From NCBI GenBank assembly GCA_023383015.1, contig JAHDXW010000015.1:1-64000 (forward strand): a DNA stretch of 64,000 nucleotides, in the 5' to 3' direction. Shown here in pieces: positions 51,990 through 60,374 of this stretch. Positions within the stretch are counted from its first letter, which is position 1, and each line of letters opens with the position of its first letter. Source of the DNA: Paracoccaceae bacterium (GTDB lineage: Bacteria > Pseudomonadota > Alphaproteobacteria > Rhodobacterales > Rhodobacteraceae). The position numbers and the translations under genes were made by a program. The notes beneath the pieces were generated by a model. The model did no database searches and was not told the DNA's origin. It saw only the letters and a list, made by a program, of their open reading frames with translations.

Positions 51990-53332
51990 TGCCGGTCGTT
52001 GCCGATCTACTTGGCCTTCCCGGTCTCCCCAACACTCTGTTCGGGCTGCGGAAATGGCTCGCGCGCCATGATATCCCGGTGTCCCTACAGGGTAAGCGGT
52101 TCACCTTCGAGCTTTCCGACCTTCCGTCCGAGGTCCGGCTTGCCTTTGTGGCGCGGGATTGTGCGGCCGGGGGGCTTGCGGCAGGGGAGTATGACGACGC
52201 GGCACATGCGCGGCTGATGGCGGCACCTGCGGGGATGCGGGCGCGGGCCGAGCGGCGGGCGACGATGGCGCGGGTGCTGGTGGCGGCGAAGGCGCGGGGT
52301 CTTCGCCCTTCCGAACGCTTCGCCCTGGTGCGGGCGCAGTTCGGGTCTGACCGGACTTCCACCATGTCTTTACGGCGGCTTGAAACGGCCGTTGAAGGGG
52401 TTGCGCCGATCAACTTCGCCCCGGCGCTGCTGGACGATTACAGGCCCGTGACGGCAATGGCCGAGATGTCGGACGCGGCCTGGCAAGCCTTCCTGAAGGG
52501 CATCTTTGAGGCCGGGGAAGGCTGGTCGCTGCGCTCTGCCTGGCAGGACGTGAAGGACGCCGCGCCGGCCTTCGGCTGGGCCTGGCCGAGCTTTGTGACG
52601 GCCTGGCGGCGCTGGCAGGCGCTCACCGAGGCCGAGCGGCTGGTTGCGCGGCTGGGCCGGGCGGAAGCGGCGAAGCGGCTGGCGATGCCGGCCCTGCGGG
52701 ACAAGACCAGCATCGGGGTTCTGGAATGGGTGTCGCTGGACGGCCGGATGCTGGATTTCTGGGTGGACTTCGGCGACGGGCGGGCGGTGCGGCCGATCAT
52801 GCTGGCACTGGTGGACGTGGCCAGCAACCATGTGCTGGGCTACGAGCTGAGCCGGACGGAGAATGCCCCTGCCACGGTGCGGCTGATCCGCCGGACCTGC
52901 GAAACCTTCGGCATCTTCGACCGGCTCTATACCGACAACGGGTCGGCCTTTGCCGGGCATCTGGTGGCGGGCGGCGCGGTGCATCGGTTCCGCAACTCGG
53001 GTGCTCGGGTCGAGGGGGTGAAGCCGCTGGGCATCTGCCACCATCTGGGCATCGCGCTGCATTTCGCCTTGCCGGGGAACGCACAGGCGAAGATTGCGGA
53101 ACGGACCTTCGCCAGCCTGTCGCGGTCGATCGACGATCGGCCCGAGTTCAAGGGCGCGCATGCTGCTGACGCTGCATGCGGTGGCCAAGGTGCCGGGCGC
53201 AGTCACGATGATCGCCGCCGCACCGGGCACGGGCAAGACCGAAACCCTGTGGCACTTCCGGTCGCAGCACCAGCGCAGCTTCGTGTGCACCGCCGTCATG
53301 GGCGAGGGCGGGGTCTGGCAAGCGGCGCGTGA
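51989..53332 (+). CDS. Mu-like transposase A, C-terminally truncated
   Basis: 447 residues against about 660 for MuA. The N-terminal DNA-binding region (about 1-150) is followed by the DDE core with Asp251 (LEWVSLDGRMLDFW), Asp316 (RLYTDNGSAFAGH) and Glu371 (AQAKIAERTFASL). The Asp-Asp-Glu spacings of 65 and 55 match MuA (67 and 56). Shortly after IDDRPEFKGAH (about residue 391) the frame runs out of register through the start of the MuB gene and adds about 57 unrelated residues. The MuB-interacting C-terminal domains are thus lost by an internal deletion. A catalytic fragment could still bind ends, but normal transposition is unlikely. Confidence 0.85.
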   Translation: MPVVADLLGLPGLPNTLFGLRKWLARHDIPVSLQGKRFTFELSDLPSEVRLAFVARDCAAGGLAAGEYDDAAHARLMAAPAGMRARAERRATMARVLVAAKARGLRPSERFALVRAQFGSDRTSTMSLRRLETAVEGVAPINFAPALLDDYRPVTAMAEMSDAAWQAFLKGIFEAGEGWSLRSAWQDVKDAAPAFGWAWPSFVTAWRRWQALTEAERLVARLGRAEAAKRLAMPALRDKTSIGVLEWVSLDGRMLDFWVDFGDGRAVRPIMLALVDVASNHVLGYELSRTENAPATVRLIRRTCETFGIFDRLYTDNGSAFAGHLVAGGAVHRFRNSGARVEGVKPLGICHHLGIALHFALPGNAQAKIAERTFASLSRSIDDRPEFKGAHAADAACGGQGAGRSHDDRRRTGHGQDRNPVALPVAAPAQLRVHRRHGRGRGLASGA

Positions 53333-54590
53333 GGTCATGTCGGTTCTCGAGCTGAGGGAACCCAACTGCAACGATCTGCGGGGGGCACGGGAGCGGATCG
53401 CGGAAGCGGTCGGGCCGGGCGGGGTGCTGCTGTGGGACGAGGCACAATACCTCGTTCAACAGAACCCCAAGGGCCGGGACAACGTTGATGCCTTCGAATG
53501 GCTGCGCTTCGCGGCCGAGGCGGGGGAGTTCAGCCTGGTCTTCGTGGGCGATCTGATGCTTGACGGCGTGGTGTCGGACCTGCCGCAGTTGCGCCGCCGG
53601 TTGCGGCGGCCGGTCGTGATCCGGCGGGTCTCAAAGGCCGATGTGCGTATCTTCGCGCTGGCGCGGGGCCTGGACGATCCCCGGATCATCGACGCGGTGG
53701 CGGCGGTGGCGGCGGCGCACGGGGGCCTTGGCGACGTGGCCAACATGATCGCCCATGCGCGCGACTGTGCGGACGGAGCGGCGGTTGACCTGGCGCATGT
53801 GCTCTACGCCATCGAAGACCTGAAGCTCGCACCGATCGCCGCGCGCGAATACCGCTACGTCAGCCCAACGCTCCTGGTCGAACCGGGAACCTCGTGGATC
53901 ATGGCCCTGCGGAGCGTCGCGCTGGTGCATCATCCGGCGCTCCGCCTCACGGCCCTCGCCCATGAAGAGGTCGCGCCGGTCCTGCTGTCCGAACCCCGGC
54001 CCGCACCTGACACGCCCGCACCCGACAGTTCCGATCCGGCTGCGGCGGCGCCCGACATGCCGCCGGCGGCGCCCGATGCGCTCCTGGAACGGCTTGCCGG
54101 TGCGCTCGGCCTCTCGCCCGAGGCGCTGGCCGAAGAGGGGGTCGCCGTCATCCGCCAGATGCAGGCCGCGCTCCGCCGGCTTGTCGGCGCGCAGGCCGGA
54201 GAGGTCGCGACGGCGGCCGAGCTCGCGCAGATCGCGGCACCCGACCCCGCCCGCTTCCTGCCGGTCGAGGCGGTGGCCGATTTGGCGCGCGGCGCCCTTG
54301 CCGAACGGATGCGCCATGCCGAAGAGCGCACCGCTGCGAAGGTGGACCGCGCGCTTCGCGACGGCCAGATCACCCCGGCGATGCGCGACTGGGCGGTGGC
54401 GCTCTGCCGGGCGGACGAGGCGAGTTTCGATACCTTCCTCGCCCGCAGCGGCGCGCCCTTCGCCCATCTCTTCCGCCCGGCCCTGCCGCCCGGCCCGCCC
54501 CCTTCCAGCGGCGGGCGCAGCTACTCCGAAGGCTCGGCGGCGGACCTCGTGGCGCGGCAGCTCGGCCTCAAGCCCGGCGCGCTGGGATGA
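53160..54590 (+). CDS. MuB-like ATPase fused to Mu gpI protease C-terminal part
   Basis: 476 residues. Residues 1-about 223 are the MuB AAA+ domain: Walker A APGTGKT (21-27), Walker B VLLWDEAQYL, and the sensor region LPQLRRRLRRPVVIRR. The N-terminal HTH of MuB is missing because the gene starts at the deletion junction. From about 226 (IAAREYRYVSPTLLVEP, VALVHHPALRLTALAHEE) it reads as the Mu-like phage protease/scaffold gpI, continuing with its helical C-terminus (DRALRDGQITPAMRDWAVAL). The frame is uninterrupted and coding-like throughout. This in-frame chimera requires deletion of everything between B and I in the ancestor. No peptidase active-site region is left. Confidence 0.8.
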   Translation: MLLTLHAVAKVPGAVTMIAAAPGTGKTETLWHFRSQHQRSFVCTAVMGEGGVWQAAREVMSVLELREPNCNDLRGARERIAEAVGPGGVLLWDEAQYLVQQNPKGRDNVDAFEWLRFAAEAGEFSLVFVGDLMLDGVVSDLPQLRRRLRRPVVIRRVSKADVRIFALARGLDDPRIIDAVAAVAAAHGGLGDVANMIAHARDCADGAAVDLAHVLYAIEDLKLAPIAAREYRYVSPTLLVEPGTSWIMALRSVALVHHPALRLTALAHEEVAPVLLSEPRPAPDTPAPDSSDPAAAAPDMPPAAPDALLERLAGALGLSPEALAEEGVAVIRQMQAALRRLVGAQAGEVATAAELAQIAAPDPARFLPVEAVADLARGALAERMRHAEERTAAKVDRALRDGQITPAMRDWAVALCRADEASFDTFLARSGAPFAHLFRPALPPGPPPSSGGRSYSEGSAADLVARQLGLKPGALG

Positions 54591-54725
54591 GCGCCCATCT
54601 GGTAAGGCACGAGGCCTCACCCTTGCGCCAACGTGGCGGACGGCGGGGCCCCCCGCCCGGTTGCCCGGAAACCCCGCATGGCGCTCCGATCACGAAGATC
54701 GTGCTACGGCCGGGAGAATGTTACC

Positions 54726-55118
54726 GTGTCACGCCCGCCCGACCCCTTTAGCTCCGAAGGCGAGAGCCGTCCAGCGAACGCGGCACCCGACATCCGCCCG
54801 CCCGCCAACGTGGCACCCTATGTCGCGGCACTCGGATACGAGGGGGTCATGGACTTCCTGCTGGAGTTCGGCGGGGCCGAGATGGCCTTCTCCACCAGCC
54901 CGAAGTCCTGGTCGCTCCTCTCCTGGACCATCGGCCCCGAAGCGGCGGCACGGCTTGCCGACGCACTCGGCCCGGTAAAGCGCCGCGTGCCGCTCGCCGG
55001 TCACTGGCTCGCCCGGATGCTCGACCGGCAGGGCCTGTCCGTGGCCGAGATCGCCCGCCGCCTGCGCCGCTCGGACGTGGCAGTGCGCCGCTGGCTCAAG
55101 GACGGCCGGGTCCGATGA
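54726..55118 (+). CDS. Mor-like activator family HTH protein
   Basis: 130 residues from GTG (GGGAG about 8 bases upstream). The N-terminal region is disordered, the middle reads APYVAALGYEGVMDFLLEFG and ARLADALGPVKRRVPL, and the C-terminal HTH is GLSVAEIARRLRRSDVAVRRW. This is the layout of Mor/C activators of Mu-like phages, which turn on middle or late transcription. Stop overlaps the next start by 4 bases. The assignment is probable, not certain. Confidence 0.65.
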   Translation: MSRPPDPFSSEGESRPANAAPDIRPPANVAPYVAALGYEGVMDFLLEFGGAEMAFSTSPKSWSLLSWTIGPEAAARLADALGPVKRRVPLAGHWLARMLDRQGLSVAEIARRLRRSDVAVRRWLKDGRVR

Positions 55119-55528
55119 CGGCGCCCGACCGCGACACGCCCCTGCGCGAGGCCCTCGCCGCCCTCGGCGAGGCGCGCGCGCTAGCCGAGGCATCGGCCCG
55201 CGCCGCCGGTCGCGCTTCCGCCGCCCTCTCGACGACGCTTCAAACGGCCCGCGAAGGCGCCTTGAACACCCCGACCGACCCGGCCGCGCCTGCCCCCGAA
55301 GCGCCCGCCTGCGCCCACACCGCCGCCCACCGCCCCGGCCGCCCCGCGCGCATCGCCGCCGATCCCGAGCTTGCCGCCTTCATCCGCGCCCGGGTCAACC
55401 GGCTGACCTTCCACGCAATCGCCGCCGAAGTCGCCGCCACCTTCCCGCCCTCCCGCCGGGTCAGCGCCTCGGCAATCCACCGCTACTGGCAGAAGCACTG
55501 GCGCAGCCCGCCCGCCCCCCATCGCTGA
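55115..55528 (+). CDS. phage-related HTH-like protein of unknown function
   Basis: 137 residues. Ala-rich coiled N-terminus (LREALAALGEARALAEASAR), a Pro-rich linker, and a C-terminal homeodomain-like helical region (GRPARIAADPELAAFIRARV, LTFHAIAAEVAATFPPSRRV, SASAIHRYWQKHWR). The ATGA overlap couples it to the Mor-like gene. Last gene before the right end of the element. Confidence 0.6.
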   Translation: MTAPDRDTPLREALAALGEARALAEASARAAGRASAALSTTLQTAREGALNTPTDPAAPAPEAPACAHTAAHRPGRPARIAADPELAAFIRARVNRLTFHAIAAEVAATFPPSRRVSASAIHRYWQKHWRSPPAPHR

Positions 55529-55559
55529 TAGTCTCCGGTCACCGGAGGTCTTCGCAGGT

Positions 55560-55603
55560 CCAAACCTCCTGAAACACCGCCCCAGACCATGTGAACGACA
55601 ACA
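55560..55603. repeat. right-end transposase binding sites
   Basis: CCAAACCTCCTGAAACACC (55,560-55,578) is the inverted copy of the left-end site, with one mismatch in 19. A second weaker site (GTGAACG near 55,591) stands about one helical double-turn outside it, matching the adjacent R1/R2 layout of Mu. The element probably ends CA at 55,603. Confidence 0.6.
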
Positions 55604-55653
55604 CGCGCCCCCGCGCCCCCCCCGGGACAGGCCGACCGCGGCAGGGTTCCCCG

Positions 55654-56589
55654 CTAGCGGCCCGCCGACGCCTCGCGCACCTCGGCCGCGGTGCCGACGG
55701 GGCGGGTGGCGGCGTCCCGGGCGATGCGGCGGATCATGCCCGACAGTGCCTTGCCGGCGCCGATCTCCCAGAACTCCGTCACGCCCTGCCCGGCCATCCA
55801 GTCGACCGACTCGCGCCAGCGGACCGGGCCGGTCACCTGCGCGACCAGGAGCCTGCGGATCGACTCGGGCTCGACCACCGCCTCGGCGAGGACGTTGGCC
55901 ACGAGCGGCACCCGCGGCGGCGCGATCGCGACGCCGGCAAGCGCGTCGGCCATCGCCGCGGCGGCGGGCTGCATCAGCACGCAGTGGAAGGGGGCCGAGA
56001 CCGGCAGCATCACCGCCCGACGCGCCCCGCGCGAGCGGGCGATCTCCACTGCCCGCTCCACGGCCGCCCGGTGGCCCGACACCACCACCTGGGCGGGGTC
56101 GTTGTCGTTGGCGGCCTGGCAGACCTGGCCCTGCGCGGCCTCGGCGGCGACCTCGGCGGCCGCCTCGAAGCCGAGGCCCAGCAGGGCCGCCATCGCCCCC
56201 TCGCCCACCGGCACCGCCGCCTGCATCGCCTGCCCCCGCAGCCGCAGCAGGCGGGCGGTGTCGGCGAGGCTGATCGCGCCGGCCGCGCAGAGAGCCGAGT
56301 ACTCGCCCAGCGAATGGCCGGCCACGAAGCCGGCGGCGGCGGCCACCTCGATCCCCTCTGCGGCGAGCGCCGCGACCGCGGCCATCGAGGTGGCCATCAG
56401 CGCCGGCTGGGCGTTGGCGGTCAACGTCAGGGTGGCGGCCTCACCTTCCCAGATGAGCGCCGACAGCCGCTCGCCGAGGGCGTCGTCCACCGTCTCGAAC
56501 ACCGCCCGCGCGGCTGCCCAGCCCTCGGCCAGGTCGCGGCCCATGCCGATGACCTGGGCCCCCTGGCCGGGGAAAACGAAGGCGCGCAT
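55654..56589 (-). CDS. fabD: malonyl-CoA:ACP transacylase
   Basis: Loads malonate onto ACP. 311 residues. FVFPGQGAQVIGMGRDLAE at the start, nucleophile Ser93 in GHSLGEYSALCAAGA, the SAPFHCVLMQPAA block with catalytic His, and a C-terminal FWEIGAGKALSGMIRRI. Start 56,589 matches the family. Its usual operon partner fabG is 5.3 kb downstream beyond the Mu-like relic. Confidence 0.97.
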   Translation of the reverse strand: MRAFVFPGQGAQVIGMGRDLAEGWAAARAVFETVDDALGERLSALIWEGEAATLTLTANAQPALMATSMAAVAALAAEGIEVAAAAGFVAGHSLGEYSALCAAGAISLADTARLLRLRGQAMQAAVPVGEGAMAALLGLGFEAAAEVAAEAAQGQVCQAANDNDPAQVVVSGHRAAVERAVEIARSRGARRAVMLPVSAPFHCVLMQPAAAAMADALAGVAIAPPRVPLVANVLAEAVVEPESIRRLLVAQVTGPVRWRESVDWMAGQGVTEFWEIGAGKALSGMIRRIARDAATRPVGTAAEVREASAGR

Positions 56590-56663
56590 GCCCCCCTCCC
56601 ACTGTCCGGTTGCCGCCGCTTCTAGCAAGGCCCGGACCGGGGGGAAAGGGGGCGGGCGCCGGC

Positions 56664-56679
56664 GTCCCATGCAAGGGAC
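56664..56679. promoter_or_regulatory. inverted repeat GTCCC-N6-GGGAC
   Basis: GTCCCATGCAAGGGACAT here matches GTCCCATGCGTGGGACAT at 7,193 in 16 of 18 positions. It lies in the 302-base gap between the divergent fabD and rpsF genes, which also holds an rpsF promoter and nothing else recognisable. Confidence 0.45.
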
Positions 56680-56759
56680 ATTCTGGGCGCAAGCGGATTC
56701 AATGCCTTGGCGACTCGCGTTGGGAATTCGTCAACCATGCCGCCGGCCGTCCGCGGGGC

Positions 56760-56787
56760 TTGCATAACCTGCGGCGGCCGCTATAAG
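56760..56787 (+). promoter_or_regulatory. candidate sigma-70 promoter of rpsF-rpsR-rplI
   Basis: TTGCAT (56,760-56,765) and TATAAG (56,782-56,787) with a 16-base spacer, about 100 bases upstream of rpsF. The strong -10 box suits a ribosomal protein operon. Confidence 0.6.
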
Positions 56788-56891
56788 GCAGCGTCCTTCC
56801 GCACGTCACGCAACGGCGCATCCTCTCCAGGGCGGGGCGGAAGGGTTGACCGCCCCAGGAAGTGCGCCCCGAAACAGGATACCGGACCCGC

Positions 56892-57305
56892 ATGCCGCTG
56901 TACGAGCATGTCTTCATCGCGCGCCAGGATCTCTCCAACGCCCAGGCCGAAGGGCTGATCGAGCACTTCGGGACCGTCCTTGCCGACAACGGCGGCAAGG
57001 TGGTCGCCTCGGAATACTGGGGCGTCAAGACCATGGCCTACAAGATCAACAAGAACCGCAAGGGGCACTACGCCTTCCTGCGCTCTGACGCCCCTGCCGC
57101 CGCGGTGCAGGAGATGGAGCGTCTGATGCGCCTGCACGACGACGTCATGCGCGTGCTGAGCGTCCGCGTCGATGCTCATGAGGAAGGGCCCTCGGTGCAG
57201 ATGCAGAAGCGCGACGACCGCGGCGACCGTCCCGGCGAGCGTGGCGACCGCGGCGACCGCGGCGACCGTGGCGACCGTGGCGACCGCTTCGACCGCCGCC
57301 GCTGA
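56892..57305 (+). CDS. rpsF: 30S ribosomal protein S6
   Basis: 137 residues. The S6 core ([54 protein letters not shown]) pairs with S18 on the ribosomal platform. The C-terminus is a charged tail made of tandem RGD triplets encoded by a 9-base repeat. The start at 56,892 is set by homology; its Shine-Dalgarno is weak. First of rpsF-rpsR-rplI. Confidence 0.96.
   Translation: MPLYEHVFIARQDLSNAQAEGLIEHFGTVLADNGGKVVASEYWGVKTMAYKINKNRKGHYAFLRSDAPAAAVQEMERLMRLHDDVMRVLSVRVDAHEEGPSVQMQKRDDRGDRPGERGDRGDRGDRGDRGDRFDRRR
57238..57290 (+). repeat. 9-base tandem repeat in rpsF (Arg-Gly-Asp tail)
   Basis: Six near-copies of CGTGGCGAC / CGCGGCGAC encode repeated Arg-Gly-Asp at the S6 C-terminus. Such repeats vary in number between strains. 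Confidence 0.85.
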
Positions 57306-57331
57306 CCCCCGGCCGAGAGAGGATTACGGAC

Positions 57332-57559
57332 ATGGCGAACAAGCCCTTCTTCCGCCGCCGCAAGGTTTGCCCCTTCTCGGGCGAGAACGCGCCGAAGATC
57401 GATTTCAAGGACGTGCGGCTGCTGCAGCGCTACATCTCGGAACGCGGCAAGATCGTGCCGTCGCGCATCACCGCAGTCTCTGCCAAGAAGCAGCGCGAGA
57501 TGGCGACCGCGATCAAGCGGGCGCGGTTTCTGGCACTGCTGCCCTATGCCGTGAAGTGA
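57332..57559 (+). CDS. rpsR: 30S ribosomal protein S18
   Basis: 75 residues, basic. [40 protein letters not shown] and [14 protein letters not shown] are S18 signatures. Binds S6 and 16S rRNA. 26 bases after rpsF and 10 before rplI. Confidence 0.97.
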   Translation: MANKPFFRRRKVCPFSGENAPKIDFKDVRLLQRYISERGKIVPSRITAVSAKKQREMATAIKRARFLALLPYAVK

Positions 57560-57569
57560 GGAGGTCGCG

Positions 57570-58142
57570 ATGCAGGTCATCCTACTGGAACGCGTGGCCA
57601 AGCTCGGCCAGATGGGCGAGGTCGTGAACGTCCGCGACGGCTTTGCCCGCAACTTCCTGCTGCCGCAGGGCAAGGCGCTGCGCGCCACAGACGGCAACCG
57701 CAAGGTGTTCGAGGCCCGCAAGGCCCAGCTCGAGGCGCGCAACCTCGAGACCCGCCGCGAGGCGGAGGCAGCCGCGGCGCGCATCGACGGGCAGAGCTTC
57801 GTCATCATCCGCTCGGCCTCGGACACGGGGGCGCTCTACGGCTCGGTGACGACGCGCGACGCCTCCGAGGCGGCGACCGCGGCGGGCTTCAGCCTCGGCC
57901 GCGGCCAGATCGTGCTCGACCGGCCGATCAAGGAGCTCGGCCTGCACAGCGTCTCGGTGGTGCTGCACCCCGAGGTCTCGGTGCGCATCACGCTGAACGT
58001 CGCCCGCTCGCAGGACGAGGCGTCGCTGCAGGCGTCGGGCAAGTCGATCCAGGAGCTTGCGGCCGAGGCCGAGGCGGCGGCCGACTTCGAGGTCTCGCAG
58101 CTGCTCGACCAGATCGGCACGGCGGCCAGCGACGAGGGCTGA
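57570..58142 (+). CDS. rplI: 50S ribosomal protein L9
   Basis: 190 residues, longer than the about 150 of E. coli as usual in alphaproteobacteria. N-domain [20 protein letters not shown] and [20 protein letters not shown]; connecting helix; C-domain [19 protein letters not shown]. An acidic C-terminal extension ([20 protein letters not shown]) follows. Last gene before a strong terminator. Confidence 0.97.
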   Translation: MQVILLERVAKLGQMGEVVNVRDGFARNFLLPQGKALRATDGNRKVFEARKAQLEARNLETRREAEAAAARIDGQSFVIIRSASDTGALYGSVTTRDASEAATAAGFSLGRGQIVLDRPIKELGLHSVSVVLHPEVSVRITLNVARSQDEASLQASGKSIQELAAEAEAAADFEVSQLLDQIGTAASDEG

Positions 58143-58167
58143 GCCCAAGGCCGCAGGCCGGACGGAA

Positions 58168-58201
58168 AAGGGCCCGCGCCGGGATACCGGCGCGGGCCCT
58201 T
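58168..58201. terminator. bidirectional rho-independent terminator between rplI and tig
   Basis: Perfect 15-bp stem AAGGGCCCGCGCCGG / CCGGCGCGGGCCCTT with loop GATA. On the plus strand it ends TTCCTGTT, and on the minus strand TTTTCC follows, so it can serve both convergent genes. Confidence 0.88.
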
Positions 58202-58238
58202 CCTGTTGCGGGCGCGGATGCCGCGAAGGCGGCGGCGC

Positions 58239-59570
58239 TCAGACGTCGTCGAGAGCGTCCACCGCCGCCTGCAGCTCGTCCTTGGTCGCCTGCCGCTCGG
58301 TCACCATGGCGAGGGCGAAGATGTGGTCGACGACCTTGTCCTCGAAGATCGGGGCGCGGATCTGCTGCTGGACGCCGGCGTTCTTCTGGACGAACTCGAA
58401 GAAGGCGCGCTCCTGCCCGGGGTACTGGCGAGCCTGCGCGAGGACCGCCTGGGTCATCTCGCCCTCGGTGACGGTGATCTCGGCCTTGCGCCCGATCTCG
58501 GCCAGGAGGAGCCCCAGCCGCACCCGCCGCTCGGCCAGCTTGCGGTGCTCCTCGCCCGGGGTGATGTCGGGGTGATCGTGGCCGTGGACGTCGGGGTTCT
58601 CCTCGTGCCACAGCTGGTGGGCGATCTGACGGGCCTCCGCGTCAACCAGCGTCGGCGGGAGATCGAAGCCGACGCGCGCATCCAGCGCATCGAGCAGCGC
58701 GCGCTTCATCACCGCCCGGGTGGCGCCGCGGTACTCGGCCTCGATCCGCTCGGTGATCTGGCGCCGCAGCGCCTCGAGATCGGCGGCGCCATACTTCTCG
58801 GCCAGAGCGTCCTCGATGGCGGCCGGCTTGCGGGCCTGCACCGCCTTGACGGAGACGGAGAACTCGGCGGCCTTGCCGGCCAGGTGGCGGACGCCGTAGC
58901 TTTCGGGGAAGGTGACCGCGACGGTGCGGTCTTCGCCGGCGGTCGCGCCGACAAGCTGGTCCTCGAAACCGGGGATGAAGCTGTTCGAGCCCAGAACCAG
59001 CGGGTGGTCGGTGCCGCTGCCGCCCTCGAAGGCCTCGCCGCCGATGCGGCCGGTATAGTCGATCACCACCTGGTCGCCGGATTCGGCAGGCGTTCCCGCG
59101 GGCCGGTCCTCGAAGCTGCCGGCGTTGGCCGCGAGCCGCGCCAGCGCGTCGTCGACCGCCTCGGGCGTCGCCGCGACCACCAGCTTGTCGAGCGCGATGT
59201 CCGAGAAGCCGACCTCGGGCACGTCGGGCAGCGCCTCGTAGGTCATCGACACCACGACGTCGTCACCCTCCTTCCAGGACTCGGCCTCCATCCGGACCTC
59301 GGGCTGAAGCGCGGGACGATCGCCGGTGGCCTCGAAATGCGACCGCATGGCGCCGTCGATCGCCTCCTGCATCGCGTCGCCGAGTAGCCGCGGCCCGAAC
59401 TGGCGCCGCAGGATGGGCATCGGCACCTTGCCCTTGCGGAAGCCCTTGATCTCGATCTCGGGGCGGGCCTCGACCAGCTTCTCCTGCACCTTCGCCTCGA
59501 GCTCGTCCGCCGTCACCGTGATGGTGTAGCGCCGCTTCAGCCCTTCGGTTTCGGTCGCGATGACCTGCAT
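58239..59570 (-). CDS. tig: trigger factor
   Basis: Ribosome-bound folding chaperone with prolyl isomerase activity. 443 residues. Ribosome-binding signature [22 protein letters not shown]-type domain ([36 protein letters not shown]); C-terminal helical substrate cradle ([20 protein letters not shown] and on). A His-rich short insert ([11 protein letters not shown]) lies in the C-domain. The start is set by [15 protein letters not shown] and AAGGA upstream. tRNA-Leu lies just upstream. Confidence 0.96.
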   Translation of the reverse strand: MQVIATETEGLKRRYTITVTADELEAKVQEKLVEARPEIEIKGFRKGKVPMPILRRQFGPRLLGDAMQEAIDGAMRSHFEATGDRPALQPEVRMEAESWKEGDDVVVSMTYEALPDVPEVGFSDIALDKLVVAATPEAVDDALARLAANAGSFEDRPAGTPAESGDQVVIDYTGRIGGEAFEGGSGTDHPLVLGSNSFIPGFEDQLVGATAGEDRTVAVTFPESYGVRHLAGKAAEFSVSVKAVQARKPAAIEDALAEKYGAADLEALRRQITERIEAEYRGATRAVMKRALLDALDARVGFDLPPTLVDAEARQIAHQLWHEENPDVHGHDHPDITPGEEHRKLAERRVRLGLLLAEIGRKAEITVTEGEMTQAVLAQARQYPGQERAFFEFVQKNAGVQQQIRAPIFEDKVVDHIFALAMVTERQATKDELQAAVDALDDV

Positions 59571-59593
59571 GCCTTCGTCCTTCCCTGACATTC

Positions 59594-59678
59594 TGGTGCG
59601 GGTGGAGGGACTTGAACCCCCATGCCTCGCGGCGCCAGAACCTAAATCTGGTGCGTCTGCCCGTTCCGCCACACCCGC
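59594..59678 (-). tRNA. tRNA-Leu (TAG)
   Basis: Complete class II tRNA with long variable arm on the minus strand: acceptor GCGGGTG/CACCCGC, anticodon stem CCAGA/TCTGG, loop TTTAGGT with anticodon TAG, encoded CCA. It lies 24 bases upstream of tig. Confidence 0.95.
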
Positions 59679-59857
59679 AAGCACACTGGGGCGCTACGCC
59701 CTGCCGCCGTGCGGGGCGCCGGCCCGGAAGCCCGCGCCCTTCTAGCAAAGGGCCCGGGGCGATGCGAGAGGAAAAAGCGCCACCGGAATGGCGGCCGGCC
59801 AACCAAATCCCGCCACAATCGTGAACGATCCCTGTGCGGAACGACCGGAGCAGCGCC

Positions 59858-60349
59858 ATGATCCCAGCCGTCGCCGCCGCCACTGCCGCAGCCGTTCGCG
59901 CGTCGCCCCCCGCATGCGGGATCGCGGCCGGGACGGCAGTGCTGACGCGCGACGGCGAGATTCCGGTGGACTGGCTGATGGCGGGCGACCGGGTGATCAC
60001 GCGCGACACCGGCCTGGCGACGCTGCTGGCGGTGGAGAGCCGGGTGGTGCCGCAGGCCGGGCTGGTGCGGGTGCGGGCCGGGGCGCTGGGGGCGGGGCGG
60101 CCGGGGCACGACCTGCTGCTGGCACCCGACCAGCCGGTGCTGCTGCGCGACTGGCGCGCGCGCGCCATGTTCGGGCTGCCGCAGGTGCGGGTGCCGGTGG
60201 CGGCGCTGCTCGAGGGCGAGGGCATCGCCGCGGTCGGGGCCGGGGGCGAGCTGCGCCTGTTCACCCTGGTCCTCGCCGACCCCCATGTCATCTATGCCGA
60301 CGGGGTCGAGCTTTTCGCGTCCACCCCGGCGCGTGCCGCCGTCGCATGA
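59858..60349 (+). CDS. stand-alone Hint (hedgehog/intein) domain protein
   Basis: 163 residues. After a short Ala-rich N-terminus the Hint fold reads CGIAAGTAVLTRDGEIPVDW, LMAGDRVITRDTGLATLL, then HDLLLAPDQPVLLRDW and the LVLADPHVIYADGVELFAS block. The Cys at the CxxxxGT position is the potential splicing/cleaving nucleophile. Unlike most roseobacter Hint proteins, no long secreted passenger domain precedes it, so it may be a reduced or regulatory form. GGAG before the ATG at 59,858. Confidence 0.85.
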   Translation: MIPAVAAATAAAVRASPPACGIAAGTAVLTRDGEIPVDWLMAGDRVITRDTGLATLLAVESRVVPQAGLVRVRAGALGAGRPGHDLLLAPDQPVLLRDWRARAMFGLPQVRVPVAALLEGEGIAAVGAGGELRLFTLVLADPHVIYADGVELFASTPARAAVA

Positions 60350-60374
60350 GCACGGCCCGCGTGCCGCCGCCGCC

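Larger units (their letters stand above)
50986..55603. mobile_element. deletion relic of a Mu-like transposable phage
   Basis: About 4.6 kb. It is bounded by inverted, near-identical MuA-type end sites (18 of 19 bases alike), starts TG and ends CA in the best model, and is flanked by CGCCC and CGCGC (a 4/5 match to a 5-bp target duplication). Contents in Mu order: repressor (minus), Ner-like, transposase A core, MuB fused to gpI, then two HTH proteins. All lysis, head and tail genes are missing. It lies between fabD and fabG. Exact boundaries are an inference. Confidence 0.8.

Noticed and set aside
54726-55528. Toxin-antitoxin pair
   Set aside because: The two overlapping small genes look superficially like one, but both read as HTH-type phage regulators and neither matches a toxin fold.
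57238-57290. CRISPR-like repeat
   Set aside because: The 9-base repeat is in frame within rpsF with no spacers.
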